Below, piece after piece: positions 1 to 8,466 of a DNA stretch of 64,000 bases (its first letter is position 1; every line of letters starts with the position of its first letter). The notes under the pieces were generated by a model. That model saw nothing but the letters and a program-made list of their open reading frames with translations. It did no database searches and had not been told where the DNA came from. This stretch comes from Stanieria sp964562685 (GTDB taxonomy: Bacteria > Cyanobacteriota > Cyanobacteriia > Cyanobacteriales > Xenococcaceae). The translations under genes and the position numbers were made by a program. The DNA is taken from NCBI GenBank assembly GCA_964562685.1, contig CAZLUP010000015.1:6939-70938 (forward strand), in the 5' to 3' direction.

Positions 1-18
1 AAACTAAAATGGAATCCG

Positions 19-390
19 ATGAATAGCCTCAAGCTTATTTTTGGTACTACTTTAATTGGAATAGGTGTAATCATGGTTGCTACTAATCCTGACCATGCTA
101 GCTACCAAGAATTCGCTGCTGATACTCTTAATGTTTATCTTAAAGAGCAAATTTGCACCCAAATTTCTTACCAATTAGGCAACTTTTTACAAAGTCATTG
201 TCTTTCTTTGGTTGATACGACTCGTCCTCATTTAGCCAAAATTGTCGCTCAAAATACTCAACGATACAATTTTATTTTATTTAGTATTTATCAAACTGAC
301 CTATCAGTCTCTTCTGCCTTGCCAGAATATAATGTTAGTACAATTGGTGTTTTAGAAAATTTTTACATTTATCAAGCCGAGCAGATTTAA
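19..390 (+). CDS. DUF4359-type small secreted/membrane protein
   Basis: A 123-residue protein with one hydrophobic N-terminal segment (about residues 5-22), so probably membrane-anchored or exported. The part after it (TNPDHASYQEFAAD, then two Cys near residues 46 and 60) resembles the cyanobacterial DUF4359 family as I recall it. Function is unknown. The ATG at 19 fits the start of the hydrophobic segment. It precedes the cupin gene by about 70 bp on the same strand, but co-transcription is not shown. Confidence 0.75.
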   Translation: MNSLKLIFGTTLIGIGVIMVATNPDHASYQEFAADTLNVYLKEQICTQISYQLGNFLQSHCLSLVDTTRPHLAKIVAQNTQRYNFILFSIYQTDLSVSSALPEYNVSTIGVLENFYIYQAEQI

Positions 391-463
391 AAGCAATACC
401 ATAATTTCGTTTGATTAAATTGGAATAATATAAGGATCAAATATTTTTTATAGGAGTTAATTA

Positions 464-853
464 ATGAGTGAAGTAGCTAACAATGATCAAACATTATCTT
501 CTCCATCTCAACTAGAAAATGAATCAGAAATAACTCGTACACCACCTTGGGGAAAAGTCATAGTTTTAGAAGAAGGAGAGCGTTATCGCATCAATCGAAT
601 TGAAGTAAAACCAGGACATCATATCAGTACTCAGATGCACTATCATCGCAGCGAACATTGGATTGTTGTTTCTGGGACAGCTAAAGTGATTTTTAATGGA
701 GAAGAACAACTGTTGATGCAAAAACAATCTACTTATGTGCCGATGAATACTCCTCATCGCGTAGAAAATCCAGGAGTAATTCCTTTAGTAATGATTGAAG
801 TTCAAAACGGTGAATATCTTGGTGATGATGATATTATTCGCTTTGCTGAATAA
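464..853 (+). CDS. Cupin protein, C-terminal domain of type II phosphomannose isomerase
   Basis: A 129-residue single-domain cupin. The core has the metal-binding cupin signature (H-Y-H in QMHYHRSEHW near residues 58-67, a later H in NTPHRVENP). It matches the stand-alone C-terminal cupin of bifunctional mannose-1-phosphate guanylyltransferase/mannose-6-phosphate isomerases, so a role in GDP-mannose precursor supply is likely. The nucleotidyltransferase half is absent here. AGGAG lies just upstream of the ATG. The exact substrate is inferred from family only. Confidence 0.85.
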   Translation: MSEVANNDQTLSSPSQLENESEITRTPPWGKVIVLEEGERYRINRIEVKPGHHISTQMHYHRSEHWIVVSGTAKVIFNGEEQLLMQKQSTYVPMNTPHRVENPGVIPLVMIEVQNGEYLGDDDIIRFAE

Positions 854-870
854 AAAAATAGATCGAGATT

Positions 871-1197
871 TTAACTAAGATTACTATCAATCCAATTTAG
901 ATAAGATTGTAAACCATTAATAATAGGTAAAGCGATTATTTCAGGTACTTCGTAAGAATGAAGTGTTTTAATTTTTTGCGTTAATAAGTCAAATTGATTG
1001 ACCTTGGTTTTAATCAATAATTGCCATTCTCGGTCTTGATTAAGCTCATCTTGCCAAATATACATAGAATTAACAGGAAAAATATTTACACAAGCTGCTA
1101 ACTTTTCAAATAGCAAAACTTGAGCAATTTCTTGGGCTTGTTCTTCAGAAGCAGCAGTAACTAAAACTACACAATATTGAATCGAATTAACTTTCAT
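871..1197 (-). CDS. cutA: CutA-like divalent cation tolerance protein
   Basis: Small ferredoxin-fold trimeric protein of the CutA1 family, linked to divalent metal tolerance. Visible hallmarks are VVLVTAASEEQA at the N-terminus, LAACVN, the Y-W-Q motif (SMYIWQDE) and the C-terminal HSYEVPEIIALP. I chose the ATG at 1197 (MKVNSIQ) because the longer frame (to 1221) overlaps the pentapeptide gene; with this start cutA begins 6 bp after that gene's stop, suggesting an operon. Confidence 0.9.
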   Translation of the reverse strand: MKVNSIQYCVVLVTAASEEQAQEIAQVLLFEKLAACVNIFPVNSMYIWQDELNQDREWQLLIKTKVNQFDLLTQKIKTLHSYEVPEIIALPIINGLQSYLNWIDSNLS

Positions 1198-1202
1198 ATT
1201 AA

Positions 1203-2069
1203 TTAACTCGCTGTTTCCCAATAACAGGATGTAGAAAGATTTACAGAAGCTGAAAAAATTGCCTCAGAAATTAATGCTTCTTGAAGCTTAGTGTTCGTCA
1301 AGATTGCTTCTTGAAGATTAGCAAAACTTAAATCTGCTTTAGTCAAATTAGCTTCGGCTAAATTGGCTTCAGCTAAATTAGCTTTAGATAGCTTTGCTCC
1401 AGTCAAATTTGCTCCTTGTAAATTAACTTTAAGTAAACGAGCCTCTTCTAAATTAGCTTTAGTTAAATTAGCTCCTGCTAAATTTGAACCGTTTAATTTA
1501 GCTCTACTCAAATTAATTCCTTCCAAATTAATTCCACTCAAATCTACTTCTTTCAAAAAAGTTTGGCTTAAATTAACCTCATTAAATAAAGTTTGATCGA
1601 ACTTAGCTCCAGTTAATCTACCTTCATACAAATTTGCCCAATTAAAATTTACTCCGTTTAAATTTGCCTGCCTCAAGTTAATTTTTTGAAGTTTAGCTCC
1701 ACAGAGATTGGCATTACTTAAATTAGCTGCTCTCAAATTAGTATAAGAAAGATTAGCACCGCTTAATTGAGCTTGAATTAATTGCGATTTAACCATAAAT
1801 GCACCGCTTAAATCAGCCTTCGTTAAATCTGTTTGATTAAATTGAGCCTCGCTAATTTTAGCGCAACTTAAATTTGCCCAATTTAAACTAGCTTGACTAA
1901 GATTAGACTTAGTTAAAAAAGCTTTACTAAGATTAACTCCCCTCAAATTTGCCCCTGTTAAATCAACAGAGATTAGCATTACTCCACTCAAATCTTGTCC
2001 ACTAAGATCAATTCCAGGAAAATCCCGATATCCTTGCTCGTAGAGTCTAAGAAAATGACTGACTTTCAT
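1203..2069 (-). CDS. Pentapeptide-repeat protein
   Basis: 288 residues, nearly all A(D/N)LXX repeats from about residue 20 to 265, predicted to form a right-handed quadrilateral beta helix. The N-terminal cap (MKVSHFLRLYEQGYRDF) is typical of cyanobacterial members. There is no signal peptide, so it is probably cytosolic. The molecular role is unknown. It lies directly upstream of cutA. A terminator-like hairpin with an A8/T8 tract ends only a few bases before its start codon and no Shine-Dalgarno is visible there. Confidence 0.9.
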   Translation of the reverse strand: MKVSHFLRLYEQGYRDFPGIDLSGQDLSGVMLISVDLTGANLRGVNLSKAFLTKSNLSQASLNWANLSCAKISEAQFNQTDLTKADLSGAFMVKSQLIQAQLSGANLSYTNLRAANLSNANLCGAKLQKINLRQANLNGVNFNWANLYEGRLTGAKFDQTLFNEVNLSQTFLKEVDLSGINLEGINLSRAKLNGSNLAGANLTKANLEEARLLKVNLQGANLTGAKLSKANLAEANLAEANLTKADLSFANLQEAILTNTKLQEALISEAIFSASVNLSTSCYWETAS

Positions 2070-2070
2070 A

Positions 2071-2134
2071 AATAAAAAAAACTAGAACGTGAAAGGATTT
2101 TTAATTTATTTAATTTTCACCTTTAGTTCTAGCT
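2071..2134 (-). terminator. Hairpin plus T-tract between HTH gene and pentapeptide gene
   Basis: On the minus strand CTAGAAC (2132-2126) pairs with GTTCTAG (2088-2082), and GTGAAA (2120-2115) with TTTCAC (2094-2089), with a 5-nt bulge. Eight T residues follow directly (2081-2074). This is a convincing intrinsic terminator for the upstream HTH gene. Because the T-tract ends 4 bases before the pentapeptide start codon, it could also act as an attenuator. A second small hairpin (AGGCAA/TTGCCT, about 2138-2160) precedes it. Confidence 0.7.
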
Positions 2135-2215
2135 TAAAGGCAAAAAAATGTTATTGCCTAGGAGATTTCTTATTCTGTAACAATGTCATTTCTTATTTGT
2201 AATATTTACTTGGAT

Positions 2216-3136
2216 TTATGTAGTTGATAATGAATAAATTTGCCCATCTATTAGTAGTCTAGTAATTCCTTTAGCTTGTAAATAATGAGAAGTTTTCTGT
2301 AACATTCGACCATCAGGAACTTTAATTACACGTTCTCTTCGATGAGAAAATCGTCTTGCTACACGGTGGTTATCAAATATAGGTAAAGTTTGTTGTTGAA
2401 ATTCTTCTTTGGGAATTTTACCCAAATCTGCAAAATTCTCTAGAGGTCTAGCAATTAATTCTGCGGAGCGATCAACCACAATATAACAAATTTTAGGAAA
2501 AGAAGCTGCTGACAAAGGTAAGATTTTAATCTTAGCTGTTCCAGAATTAGCATAAGGATAGCTTATTTGCCTTTCTGTTTCTGTTTCCCAATCATCGTCA
2601 TCATCTTCTAAGTCGTCGTCATCTTCCAAGTCATCAAGATCTGCAATATCATCTCCAAACATTTCACCTAAAGCTATGATATTTGCATCATCAATTTCTT
2701 TTTCGAGATGAGATACTTGATTGATAGGTGCAGACAATTCCTCTACTTCAAGGTTATCAAACTCATCTTGCGGAGCAATAGAGAAATTTGTTGCCTCAGC
2801 AGTAGCTGAAATCTCAGGAGGTGGGTTTTTTGGCTCAATTTTTTCAGAATGATTAAGAATAGGTGAAGTTTTTTGAGTCTGATTTGGTATTTCTACAATT
2901 GGCTCGATTGGAATTTGTTCTTGAAGAAAATCCGTTTTGCCTGGAGTGCGAGCCAAACGTTTTTGTTGAATTAAATCTTCATACTCGGTAGCAGAAAGAT
3001 TATTTTTGAGAAAACGGCTAATAGTTGAACTACTAACACCATAACGGGTAGCTAAAGTTGAGGTTGTCGCTTCCGAATGGCGGTATAAATTTAAAATTTC
3101 TTGTTTATCTTCTTTCGTCAATTTTTTCGGACTCAT
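2216..3136 (-). CDS. Cyanobacterial helix-turn-helix protein with acidic linker
   Basis: 306 residues. Residues 5-45 form a transposase/Hin-like HTH (YRHSEATTSTLATRYGVSSS). The middle is low-complexity with a run of Asp/Glu at about 161-187. The C-terminal about 105 residues look like a conserved folded domain (KICYIVVDRSAELIARPLE; GRMLQKTSHYLQAKG). No DDE catalytic core is present, so it is more likely a DNA-binding regulator than a transposase. The target is unknown. The gene ends before a strong terminator hairpin. Confidence 0.75.
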   Translation of the reverse strand: MSPKKLTKEDKQEILNLYRHSEATTSTLATRYGVSSSTISRFLKNNLSATEYEDLIQQKRLARTPGKTDFLQEQIPIEPIVEIPNQTQKTSPILNHSEKIEPKNPPPEISATAEATNFSIAPQDEFDNLEVEELSAPINQVSHLEKEIDDANIIALGEMFGDDIADLDDLEDDDDLEDDDDDWETETERQISYPYANSGTAKIKILPLSAASFPKICYIVVDRSAELIARPLENFADLGKIPKEEFQQQTLPIFDNHRVARRFSHRRERVIKVPDGRMLQKTSHYLQAKGITRLLIDGQIYSLSTT

Positions 3137-3376
3137 ACTACCTCAACCGATCCGTTTAACTCTTTGGGATTAAGATCATCTTATAGTGTATCTTGATAAA
3201 CTTCTAATCGTAACAATAACTACAACAAAAATAAAAGATAAAGACCATAAATATAAATATTTAATTGTCTTTCGCGATCGCTTGGAAGCTTATTTTTTCT
3301 GGAATAGTTTCTAGCCTTGAGTAAATAACTGATAAAGTATGTTTTGGAAAAAAAGCAAAATATTAATAGTGTTAAT

Positions 3377-4510
3377 ATGCCTAGAGCCGATGCTCCCCCT
3401 GCCCTACTTGTACTAGCTGACGGTAGTTATTATCATGGTTGGTCTTTTGGTGCCAAAGGAACTACAGTAGGTGAAGTTGTCTTTAACACTGGAATGACTG
3501 GCTATCAAGAAGTCCTGACAGATCCAAGTTATTGTGGTCAAATCGTTACATTTACTTATCCCGAATTAGGAAATACTGGAGTTAATCCAGAAGATGAAGA
3601 ATCAGATTATCCTCAAGTCAAAGGAGCGATCGCTCGTAATATTGCTTATCGTCCTAGTAATTGGCGTTCTACTCAGTCTTTACCAGATTACCTTATAGAA
3701 CATAACATACCTGGCATTTATGGGATTGATACTCGTGCTTTAACTCGTAAACTTCGTTCTGTTGGCGCAATGAATGGTGGTGTTTCCACAGAGATTCTCG
3801 ATCCCCAACAGTTATTACGTCTAGTCGAACAAGCACCTAGTATGGCTGGTTTAAATTTAGTTAAAGATGTTACTACTAAGCAAGTATATGAATGGTCGGA
3901 GTCAACCACTTCTCACTGGGAATTTAGTCCAGCAAAAACTCAGTCAGACCAAAAACTTCTAACTGTAGTTGCTATTGATTTTGGGATTAAACGCAATATT
4001 TTGCGTCGTTTAGCTAGCTATGGTTGTAAAGTTATTGTAGTTCCTGCTAATACTCCACCAGAAGAAATTCTCGCTTACAATCCTGATGGGATATTTCTCT
4101 CCAATGGACCAGGAGATCCTGCTGCTAATCTTGAAGGAATTGAAACTACTAAACAGTTATTAAAGGCAAAATTACCTACTTTTGGTATTTGTATGGGACA
4201 TCAAATTCTTGGTTTGTCTCTAGGAGCAGAAACATTCAAACTGAAATTTGGTCATCGAGGATTAAATCAACCCGCAGGGCTTAAACAGAAGGTAGAAATT
4301 ACTAGCCAAAATCATGGTTTTGCTCTTGCTGCCGAATCACTGAATCCAGAAGTAGAAATTACTCACCTAAATCTTAATGACAAAACCATAGCAGGATTAA
4401 AACATAAATCTTTACCTTTCTTTTCAGTACAATATCATCCTGAAGCAAGTCCAGGTCCTCATGATGCCGATTATTTGTTTGAAGAGTTTGTCAAGTTGAT
4501 GAGGAATTAG
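3377..4510 (+). CDS. carA: Carbamoyl-phosphate synthase small (glutaminase) subunit
   Basis: Hydrolyses glutamine and passes ammonia to CarB for carbamoyl phosphate, feeding pyrimidine and arginine synthesis. The N-terminal CPSase_sm domain begins LVLADGSYYHGWSFG, followed by a class I amidotransferase domain with the nucleophile Cys in FGICMGHQ and the His/Glu pair in YHPEASPG. A longer frame opens with TTG at 3344, but MPRADAPPALLV at 3377 matches the family N-terminus, giving 377 residues. carB is not in the window. Confidence 0.95.
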   Translation: MPRADAPPALLVLADGSYYHGWSFGAKGTTVGEVVFNTGMTGYQEVLTDPSYCGQIVTFTYPELGNTGVNPEDEESDYPQVKGAIARNIAYRPSNWRSTQSLPDYLIEHNIPGIYGIDTRALTRKLRSVGAMNGGVSTEILDPQQLLRLVEQAPSMAGLNLVKDVTTKQVYEWSESTTSHWEFSPAKTQSDQKLLTVVAIDFGIKRNILRRLASYGCKVIVVPANTPPEEILAYNPDGIFLSNGPGDPAANLEGIETTKQLLKAKLPTFGICMGHQILGLSLGAETFKLKFGHRGLNQPAGLKQKVEITSQNHGFALAAESLNPEVEITHLNLNDKTIAGLKHKSLPFFSVQYHPEASPGPHDADYLFEEFVKLMRN

Positions 4511-4532
4511 GTGTTGCTTAAGTTGTAGATTG

Positions 4533-4558
4533 AGGGTGCATTCTCTCCGATTGCACCT
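4533..4558 (+). terminator. Weak hairpin downstream of carA
   Basis: GGTGCA (4535-4540) pairs with TGCACC (4552-4557), with a flanking G-T wobble, and a T-rich stretch follows. It lies 22 bp after the carA stop. The stem is short, so this is only a possible terminator. Confidence 0.35.
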
Positions 4559-4839
4559 GATTGAATTTTAATTCTTTGGCTGGCTTTTTGTGTTCGGCTT
4601 AGGTAATCGTAATTATTATTTTTTTAGTTAATCAAAGTTTTTTTTAAGTGAATCTACTGATAAAAATTCAACTTAAATATCTAAAATTTAAATCGATAAA
4701 ATAGTCAAAATCCTACCATTAAATACATAGAAACAGTTTTAAATAAAGAATCAGTGATTTACGTTGTTGGCATTCTCAACTTCTAGGTTGATAATTATCT
4801 AAAAGGCTAATTTTTAAATTTATCATAAAGCCGATCTTT

Positions 4840-4867
4840 AATGGCTTCACTAAAATGGCTTCACTAA
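4840..4867 (+). repeat. Perfect tandem 14-bp repeat upstream of an OmpR-type regulator
   Basis: Two abutting copies of AATGGCTTCACTAA. The position just upstream of an OmpR/PhoB-family gene suggests a direct-repeat binding site, since that family binds direct repeats. It may equally be a chance slippage product. Confidence 0.6.
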
Positions 4868-4894
4868 ATCTTTAGTTTTTACTGTCTTAAAATT

Positions 4895-5593
4895 ATGAAT
4901 ATGGGCTCTGCCAAAATTCTTGTTGTAGACGACGATCCTGCAATCCGTAACTTAATAATCCGTTTTCTTACCCAGAAAAACTATCAAGTTGAATCTGCTG
5001 ATGATGGACAATCAGCATTGAAAATGTTTGAACAGTTTAATCCAGATTTAGTTATTTTGGATGTTAACTTACCTGATGCCTTGGGTTACAATCTGTGTGA
5101 AGATATGCAGGGAAGAACAGATGTTTTTATTCTGATGCTGACTAGTCGTGCTGATGCCTCGGATAAAAAAGAAGGTTTTTTGAAAGGTGCAGATGATTAT
5201 TTAACGAAACCTTTTGATTTACAAGAGTTAGAATATCGAGTTAAAGCAATTCTCAAACGTCAGCGTACAGTCACAACTTCAGAGAAACAACCCATAGTTT
5301 ACAACAATCTTTCTATCGATCCTGTTCGTCGAGAAGTAAAAGTCAATGATAATTTAATTCTTTTGACGGCATTAGAGTTTGATTTACTTCACTTTTTAGC
5401 TAGTCGTCCTGGTCGTGTCTGGCGAAGAGAAGAACTAATTCAAAATGTTTGGGATTATGAATATGTTGGAGACCAAAGAGTTGTAGATGTTCATATTGGT
5501 CAAATTCGCAAAAAAATTGAATTAGATCTTTCGGAACCTTGTTTTATTCAGACAGTAAGAGGGGTAGGCTACAAATTTGAAGTAGGCGCGTAA
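4895..5593 (+). CDS. OmpR/PhoB-family two-component response regulator
   Basis: 232 residues. A receiver domain (about 6-122) carries the acidic pocket VDDD, phosphoacceptor Asp56 (VILDVNLP) and the KPFD lysine. A winged-helix DNA-binding domain (about 132-228) has the family pattern LTALEFDLLHFLASRPG and ends VRGVGYKFE. It is not clearly RpaA, RpaB or NblR. No cognate kinase adjoins it. The start could also be the Met at 4901. Confidence 0.9.
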   Translation: MNMGSAKILVVDDDPAIRNLIIRFLTQKNYQVESADDGQSALKMFEQFNPDLVILDVNLPDALGYNLCEDMQGRTDVFILMLTSRADASDKKEGFLKGADDYLTKPFDLQELEYRVKAILKRQRTVTTSEKQPIVYNNLSIDPVRREVKVNDNLILLTALEFDLLHFLASRPGRVWRREELIQNVWDYEYVGDQRVVDVHIGQIRKKIELDLSEPCFIQTVRGVGYKFEVGA

Positions 5594-5925
5594 GTTGCCC
5601 TATAAAAATCTTAATTTTTTGTCAACTCAAGTTCTTAAGAATGCTTGATTTCAGGCTTCACTTAGAGAAATTTTTATCTTTTAAGACCTCAGAGTTTTAA
5701 GATGGTTATTAATGGAAAAATGTTAAAACTCGGCGATCGCTTGATAATTTGGCAAAGCCGAGATTGTATTTGTATTTCTACTCAAACTAGACTAATTTAG
5801 ATTTACAATTGCACTTTTATCTATAATTTTTAAGCCAAAGAGTAGAAGAGATTTAAAGAAAAAATTGCTTTAGTAATTCAACCCTATTCAACATTAAATT
5901 TCTTGGCTTTTTTTGAAAGTTAATT
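5594..5925. other. Intergenic region response regulator - tatA
   Basis: 332 bp between convergent genes. A 6-bp stem (CTCGGC 5729-5734 / GCCGAG 5757-5762) spans a HIP1 site. No ORF or RNA gene recognised. Confidence 0.6.
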
Positions 5926-6201
5926 TTATTCAGATTCACTAGAAGATTTTTCAGCTTCTCGTTCTATCGTCATTTCCGTTTTGCTACTACCCTCTAATTT
6001 TGCACTCATTTTAACGGAATCTTCGATTTGTTGAGCTTCTCGCTTAAATTCATTTTCAAATTCTTTGGAAGCATCCTGAAAGCCTCGAATTGCTTTACCA
6101 AGACTCCGACCAATTTCTGGTAATTTTTTAGGACCAAAAACTAATAAAGCTACCACTAAAATTAAAGCCATTTCTGGTAAACCAATGCCAAAAATATTCA
6201 T
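5926..6201 (-). CDS. tatA: Sec-independent protein translocase TatA/TatE family
   Basis: 91 residues with the Tat pore-subunit architecture: a short N-terminal transmembrane helix (about 7-21), the FGPKKLPEIGRSLG hinge, then an amphipathic helix (GKAIRGFQDASKEFENEFK) and a charged tail. It exports or inserts folded proteins, in cyanobacteria across thylakoid and plasma membranes. Glu in GLPEM and length favour TatA over TatB. It follows psbH on the same strand but a strong terminator separates them. Confidence 0.92.
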   Translation of the reverse strand: MNIFGIGLPEMALILVVALLVFGPKKLPEIGRSLGKAIRGFQDASKEFENEFKREAQQIEDSVKMSAKLEGSSKTEMTIEREAEKSSSESE

Positions 6202-6285
6202 AATAATTTTCTCTCGTGTGTTTCAATTTTTATTATGACGAAATACAAGCAGAATCTATCATTCTACAGTAGAGTACCTTGAATC

Positions 6286-6308
6286 AAAAAAAACCCCGAA
6301 TTACGGGG
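6286..6308 (-). terminator. Intrinsic terminator of psbH
   Basis: On the minus strand CCCCG (6308-6304) and CGGGG (6298-6294) form a stem with a 5-nt loop, followed by eight T (6293-6286). Textbook rho-independent terminator, 36 bp after the psbH stop. Confidence 0.9.
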
Positions 6309-6343
6309 ATTAAGTGTTTGTTCATGGATTAGTTTAATGGGAA

Positions 6344-6547
6344 TTATCTACCTAAACTTGTCCAATCTACATCTATTCCTTCTAATAATAATGAAGAGTT
6401 ATAAAGTTGCAAAATAATTAAAAGAAAAACGAAAAATAAGAGCATAAAAACTCCCATTAAAGGAGTTGTACCCCAACCGGGAGCAACTTTACCATATTCT
6501 GAGTTTAAAGGTTTGAGAATATCTCCCAAACGAGTACGTTGTGCCAT
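6344..6547 (-). CDS. psbH: Photosystem II reaction centre protein H
   Basis: 67 residues, one transmembrane helix (about 28-50), the N-terminal MAQRTRLGDILKPLNSEYGK and the lumenal VDWTSLG end are diagnostic. PsbH stabilises PSII assembly and plastoquinone/bicarbonate binding on the acceptor side. It is divergent from psbN (84 bp between start codons), the usual cyanobacterial arrangement, so promoters of both lie in 6548-6630. Confidence 0.98.
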   Translation of the reverse strand: MAQRTRLGDILKPLNSEYGKVAPGWGTTPLMGVFMLLFFVFLLIILQLYNSSLLLEGIDVDWTSLGR

Positions 6548-6630
6548 AGTTCACCAGTAGTATGTCTTAGATAATTTTTGTAATCTTCTGTAATATTATA
6601 AAGGAAGAGTTATCATAATTTATCTAGCTT

Positions 6631-6762
6631 ATGGAACCCGCAATAGTTCTTAGCATCACTATTGGTGCAATTCTAATTATCATTACTGGTTTTTCTATTT
6701 ATACTGCTTTTGGGCCACCTTCAGCAGAGTTAAACGATCCTTTTGAGGATCATGAAGATTAA
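6631..6762 (+). CDS. psbN: PSII assembly protein PsbN
   Basis: A 43-residue reading frame starting MEPAIVLSITIGAILI and ending FGPPSAELNDPFEDHED. One N-terminal transmembrane helix and the conserved FGPPS-L-DPF motif identify PsbN, an assembly factor for PSII repair rather than a PSII subunit. It is divergently transcribed from psbH. Confidence 0.96.
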   Translation: MEPAIVLSITIGAILIIITGFSIYTAFGPPSAELNDPFEDHED

Positions 6763-6785
6763 AATTAGCTATACGTAAAACTAAT

Positions 6786-6820
6786 AAGTAAGCTGAGAAC
6801 TTAAACTATTAAGCTTACTT
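6786..6820 (+). terminator. Hairpin downstream of psbN
   Basis: A perfect 9-bp stem, AAGTAAGCT (6786-6794) with AGCTTACTT (6812-6820), starts 24 bp after the psbN stop. No T-run follows directly, so it may stabilise the 3' end or terminate weakly. Confidence 0.5.
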
Positions 6821-7304
6821 CAACAACAAAAGTTTTATTCGTGGTTGATTAGCAACTATATTGATTAGAGTTGATTGCGCGATCGCTATTGTTGTTCTAG
6901 TGTCTATCAATCCTCACAAGTGTAATTTCTTATTTTAAGTATTAGTTTGGACTAGTCTAATCAAATAAGCCAGACAATAATTGGGGTAGACAGTAGAATT
7001 ATCTGGCGTTGGCTAGACAACCTTGTCTGTGATCGCGCCAACATTTTTTAAGGAAGAGAATTTTTATTACTACAATTCGAGCATCAAGAAATAGAGCGAT
7101 CGCTTTTCAAAGTTACTACGCTAAATATTATTACAACCTTAGCAATAAATACTTTGAACAAAGCTAATTAAATTAATTCAATAACAAGCTCTTAATTTTA
7201 AGTTTAAGTGTAAGTAACTAAAAAAATTTAGAACTTAGGTTAAAGGTACCAAAATCCTGAGAAGAGAGTTAATCTAAATGAATCCTTCATAAGAATGCGT
7301 TGCT
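6821..7304. other. Intergenic region psbN - AI-2E permease
   Basis: About 480 bp, AT-rich, with two HIP1-like octamers. I see no ORF, RNA gene or clear repeat in it. Confidence 0.55.
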
Positions 7305-8402
7305 GTGAGTTTCGGTACTTGGATTGGCTTTATAGTTTTTTTACTTTCATTGTACGTTCTGTGGCAAATTAGACAACTGTTATTGTTATTATTTACTGCG
7401 GTCGTAATTGCTAATTCTTTAAATATTCTAGTTAAACTTTTTCAAAAACTAGGCATGAGACGAAGTGCTGCTATTGCTTTGTCGATGTTCCTTTTGTTCA
7501 CTACTTTAATTGGGTTTTTCTCAGTAGTTTTACCGTCCTTTGCTACTCAATTCCAACAACTAGCATTACTCGTCCCACAAGGAATCGAAAAATTAAATAC
7601 TTGGCTAGATATTCTGCTCAGTCGCCTCGATCCAGAACTCATTAACTCTTTACCTGATACCAAAGAATTAACTCGACAATTACAACCTTTACTTAATCAA
7701 TTACTCGGTGGAGGAATTAGTGTTTTTTATAGCTCTTTAGGAGCTTTATTGAGTATGCTCCTGCTACTCGCCTTAACTTTAATGCTACTTGTCGATCCAA
7801 TTCCCTATCGCCAGGGTTTTATTCGTTTATTTCCTTCGTTTTATCGACGCAGAGTTGATGAAATACTAAAACTATGTGATCAAGCTTTGCAAGGCTGGTT
7901 AGTAGGGATTTTATTTAATGTCTGTGTGATCACAATTTTAAGTTTAGTTGGGTTATTGATTTTAGGTATTCCGCTAGCTTTGGCTCAAGCGATGTTAGCG
8001 GGATTTTTAACTTTTATTCCTAATGTTGGTCCCACTTTAAGTGTACTTTTTCCTATGGCGATCGCTTTAATTGAAGCTCCTTGGAAATCCTTCGCAGTTT
8101 TAATTCTCTATATTGGAATTCAACAAGTTGAAAGCAATCTTCTCACCCCTATTGTAATGGCACAACAAGTTTCGTTACTACCTGCTGTTACTTTGCTAGC
8201 TCAAGTATTTTTTGCTACTTTTTTCGGTTTTTTAGGTTTGTTTTTAGCTCTACCATTGACAGTAGTAGGTCAAGTGTGGATTCAAGAAGTTTTAATTAAA
8301 GATATCCTTGATCGCTGGCATGATCATTCAGAAGAACCTGTAGTAACTCCAGAGCCAATTACTGCCAAGGAAGATTATTCTACTGAACCAGAGCCAAATT
8401 AA
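7305..8402 (+). CDS. AI-2E family transporter (PerM-like permease)
   Basis: 365-residue membrane protein starting at GTG. Hydrophobic helices sit at about 5-45, 60-85, 140-165 and, after a long loop, 205-330; the central SLL.ALAQAMLAGFLTFIPNVGP segment is the family's most conserved part. The family exports or moves diverse substrates (AI-2 in E. coli TqsA, ions in others), so the substrate is open. The acidic tail (about 340-365) is not membrane-embedded. Confidence 0.85.
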   Translation: MSFGTWIGFIVFLLSLYVLWQIRQLLLLLFTAVVIANSLNILVKLFQKLGMRRSAAIALSMFLLFTTLIGFFSVVLPSFATQFQQLALLVPQGIEKLNTWLDILLSRLDPELINSLPDTKELTRQLQPLLNQLLGGGISVFYSSLGALLSMLLLLALTLMLLVDPIPYRQGFIRLFPSFYRRRVDEILKLCDQALQGWLVGILFNVCVITILSLVGLLILGIPLALAQAMLAGFLTFIPNVGPTLSVLFPMAIALIEAPWKSFAVLILYIGIQQVESNLLTPIVMAQQVSLLPAVTLLAQVFFATFFGFLGLFLALPLTVVGQVWIQEVLIKDILDRWHDHSEEPVVTPEPITAKEDYSTEPEPN

Positions 8403-8466
8403 AATTTAGACTTTTGCTTACTTTACAATTACTAAAGCAGAAACATAACTGACTCTCAATCTAACT

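Larger units (their letters stand above)
4511..4894. other. Intergenic region carA - response regulator
   Basis: 384 bp of AT-rich DNA without a credible ORF. It holds the weak hairpin after carA and, at 4840-4867, a perfect head-to-tail duplication of the 14-mer AATGGCTTCACTAA, ending 27 bp before the next start codon. Confidence 0.7.

Noticed and set aside
1363..1596. 77-codon plus-strand frame rich in Lys/Leu/Ser
   Set aside because: It is the antisense shadow of the pentapeptide repeats; its periodicity mirrors the real gene.
2216..3136. Transposase, from its N-terminal HTH
   Set aside because: No DDE or other catalytic core; the rest is an acidic linker and a different conserved domain.
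7305..8402. Quorum-sensing AI-2 exporter as a firm function
   Set aside because: The family name is historical; nothing in the sequence fixes the substrate and no luxS is present.
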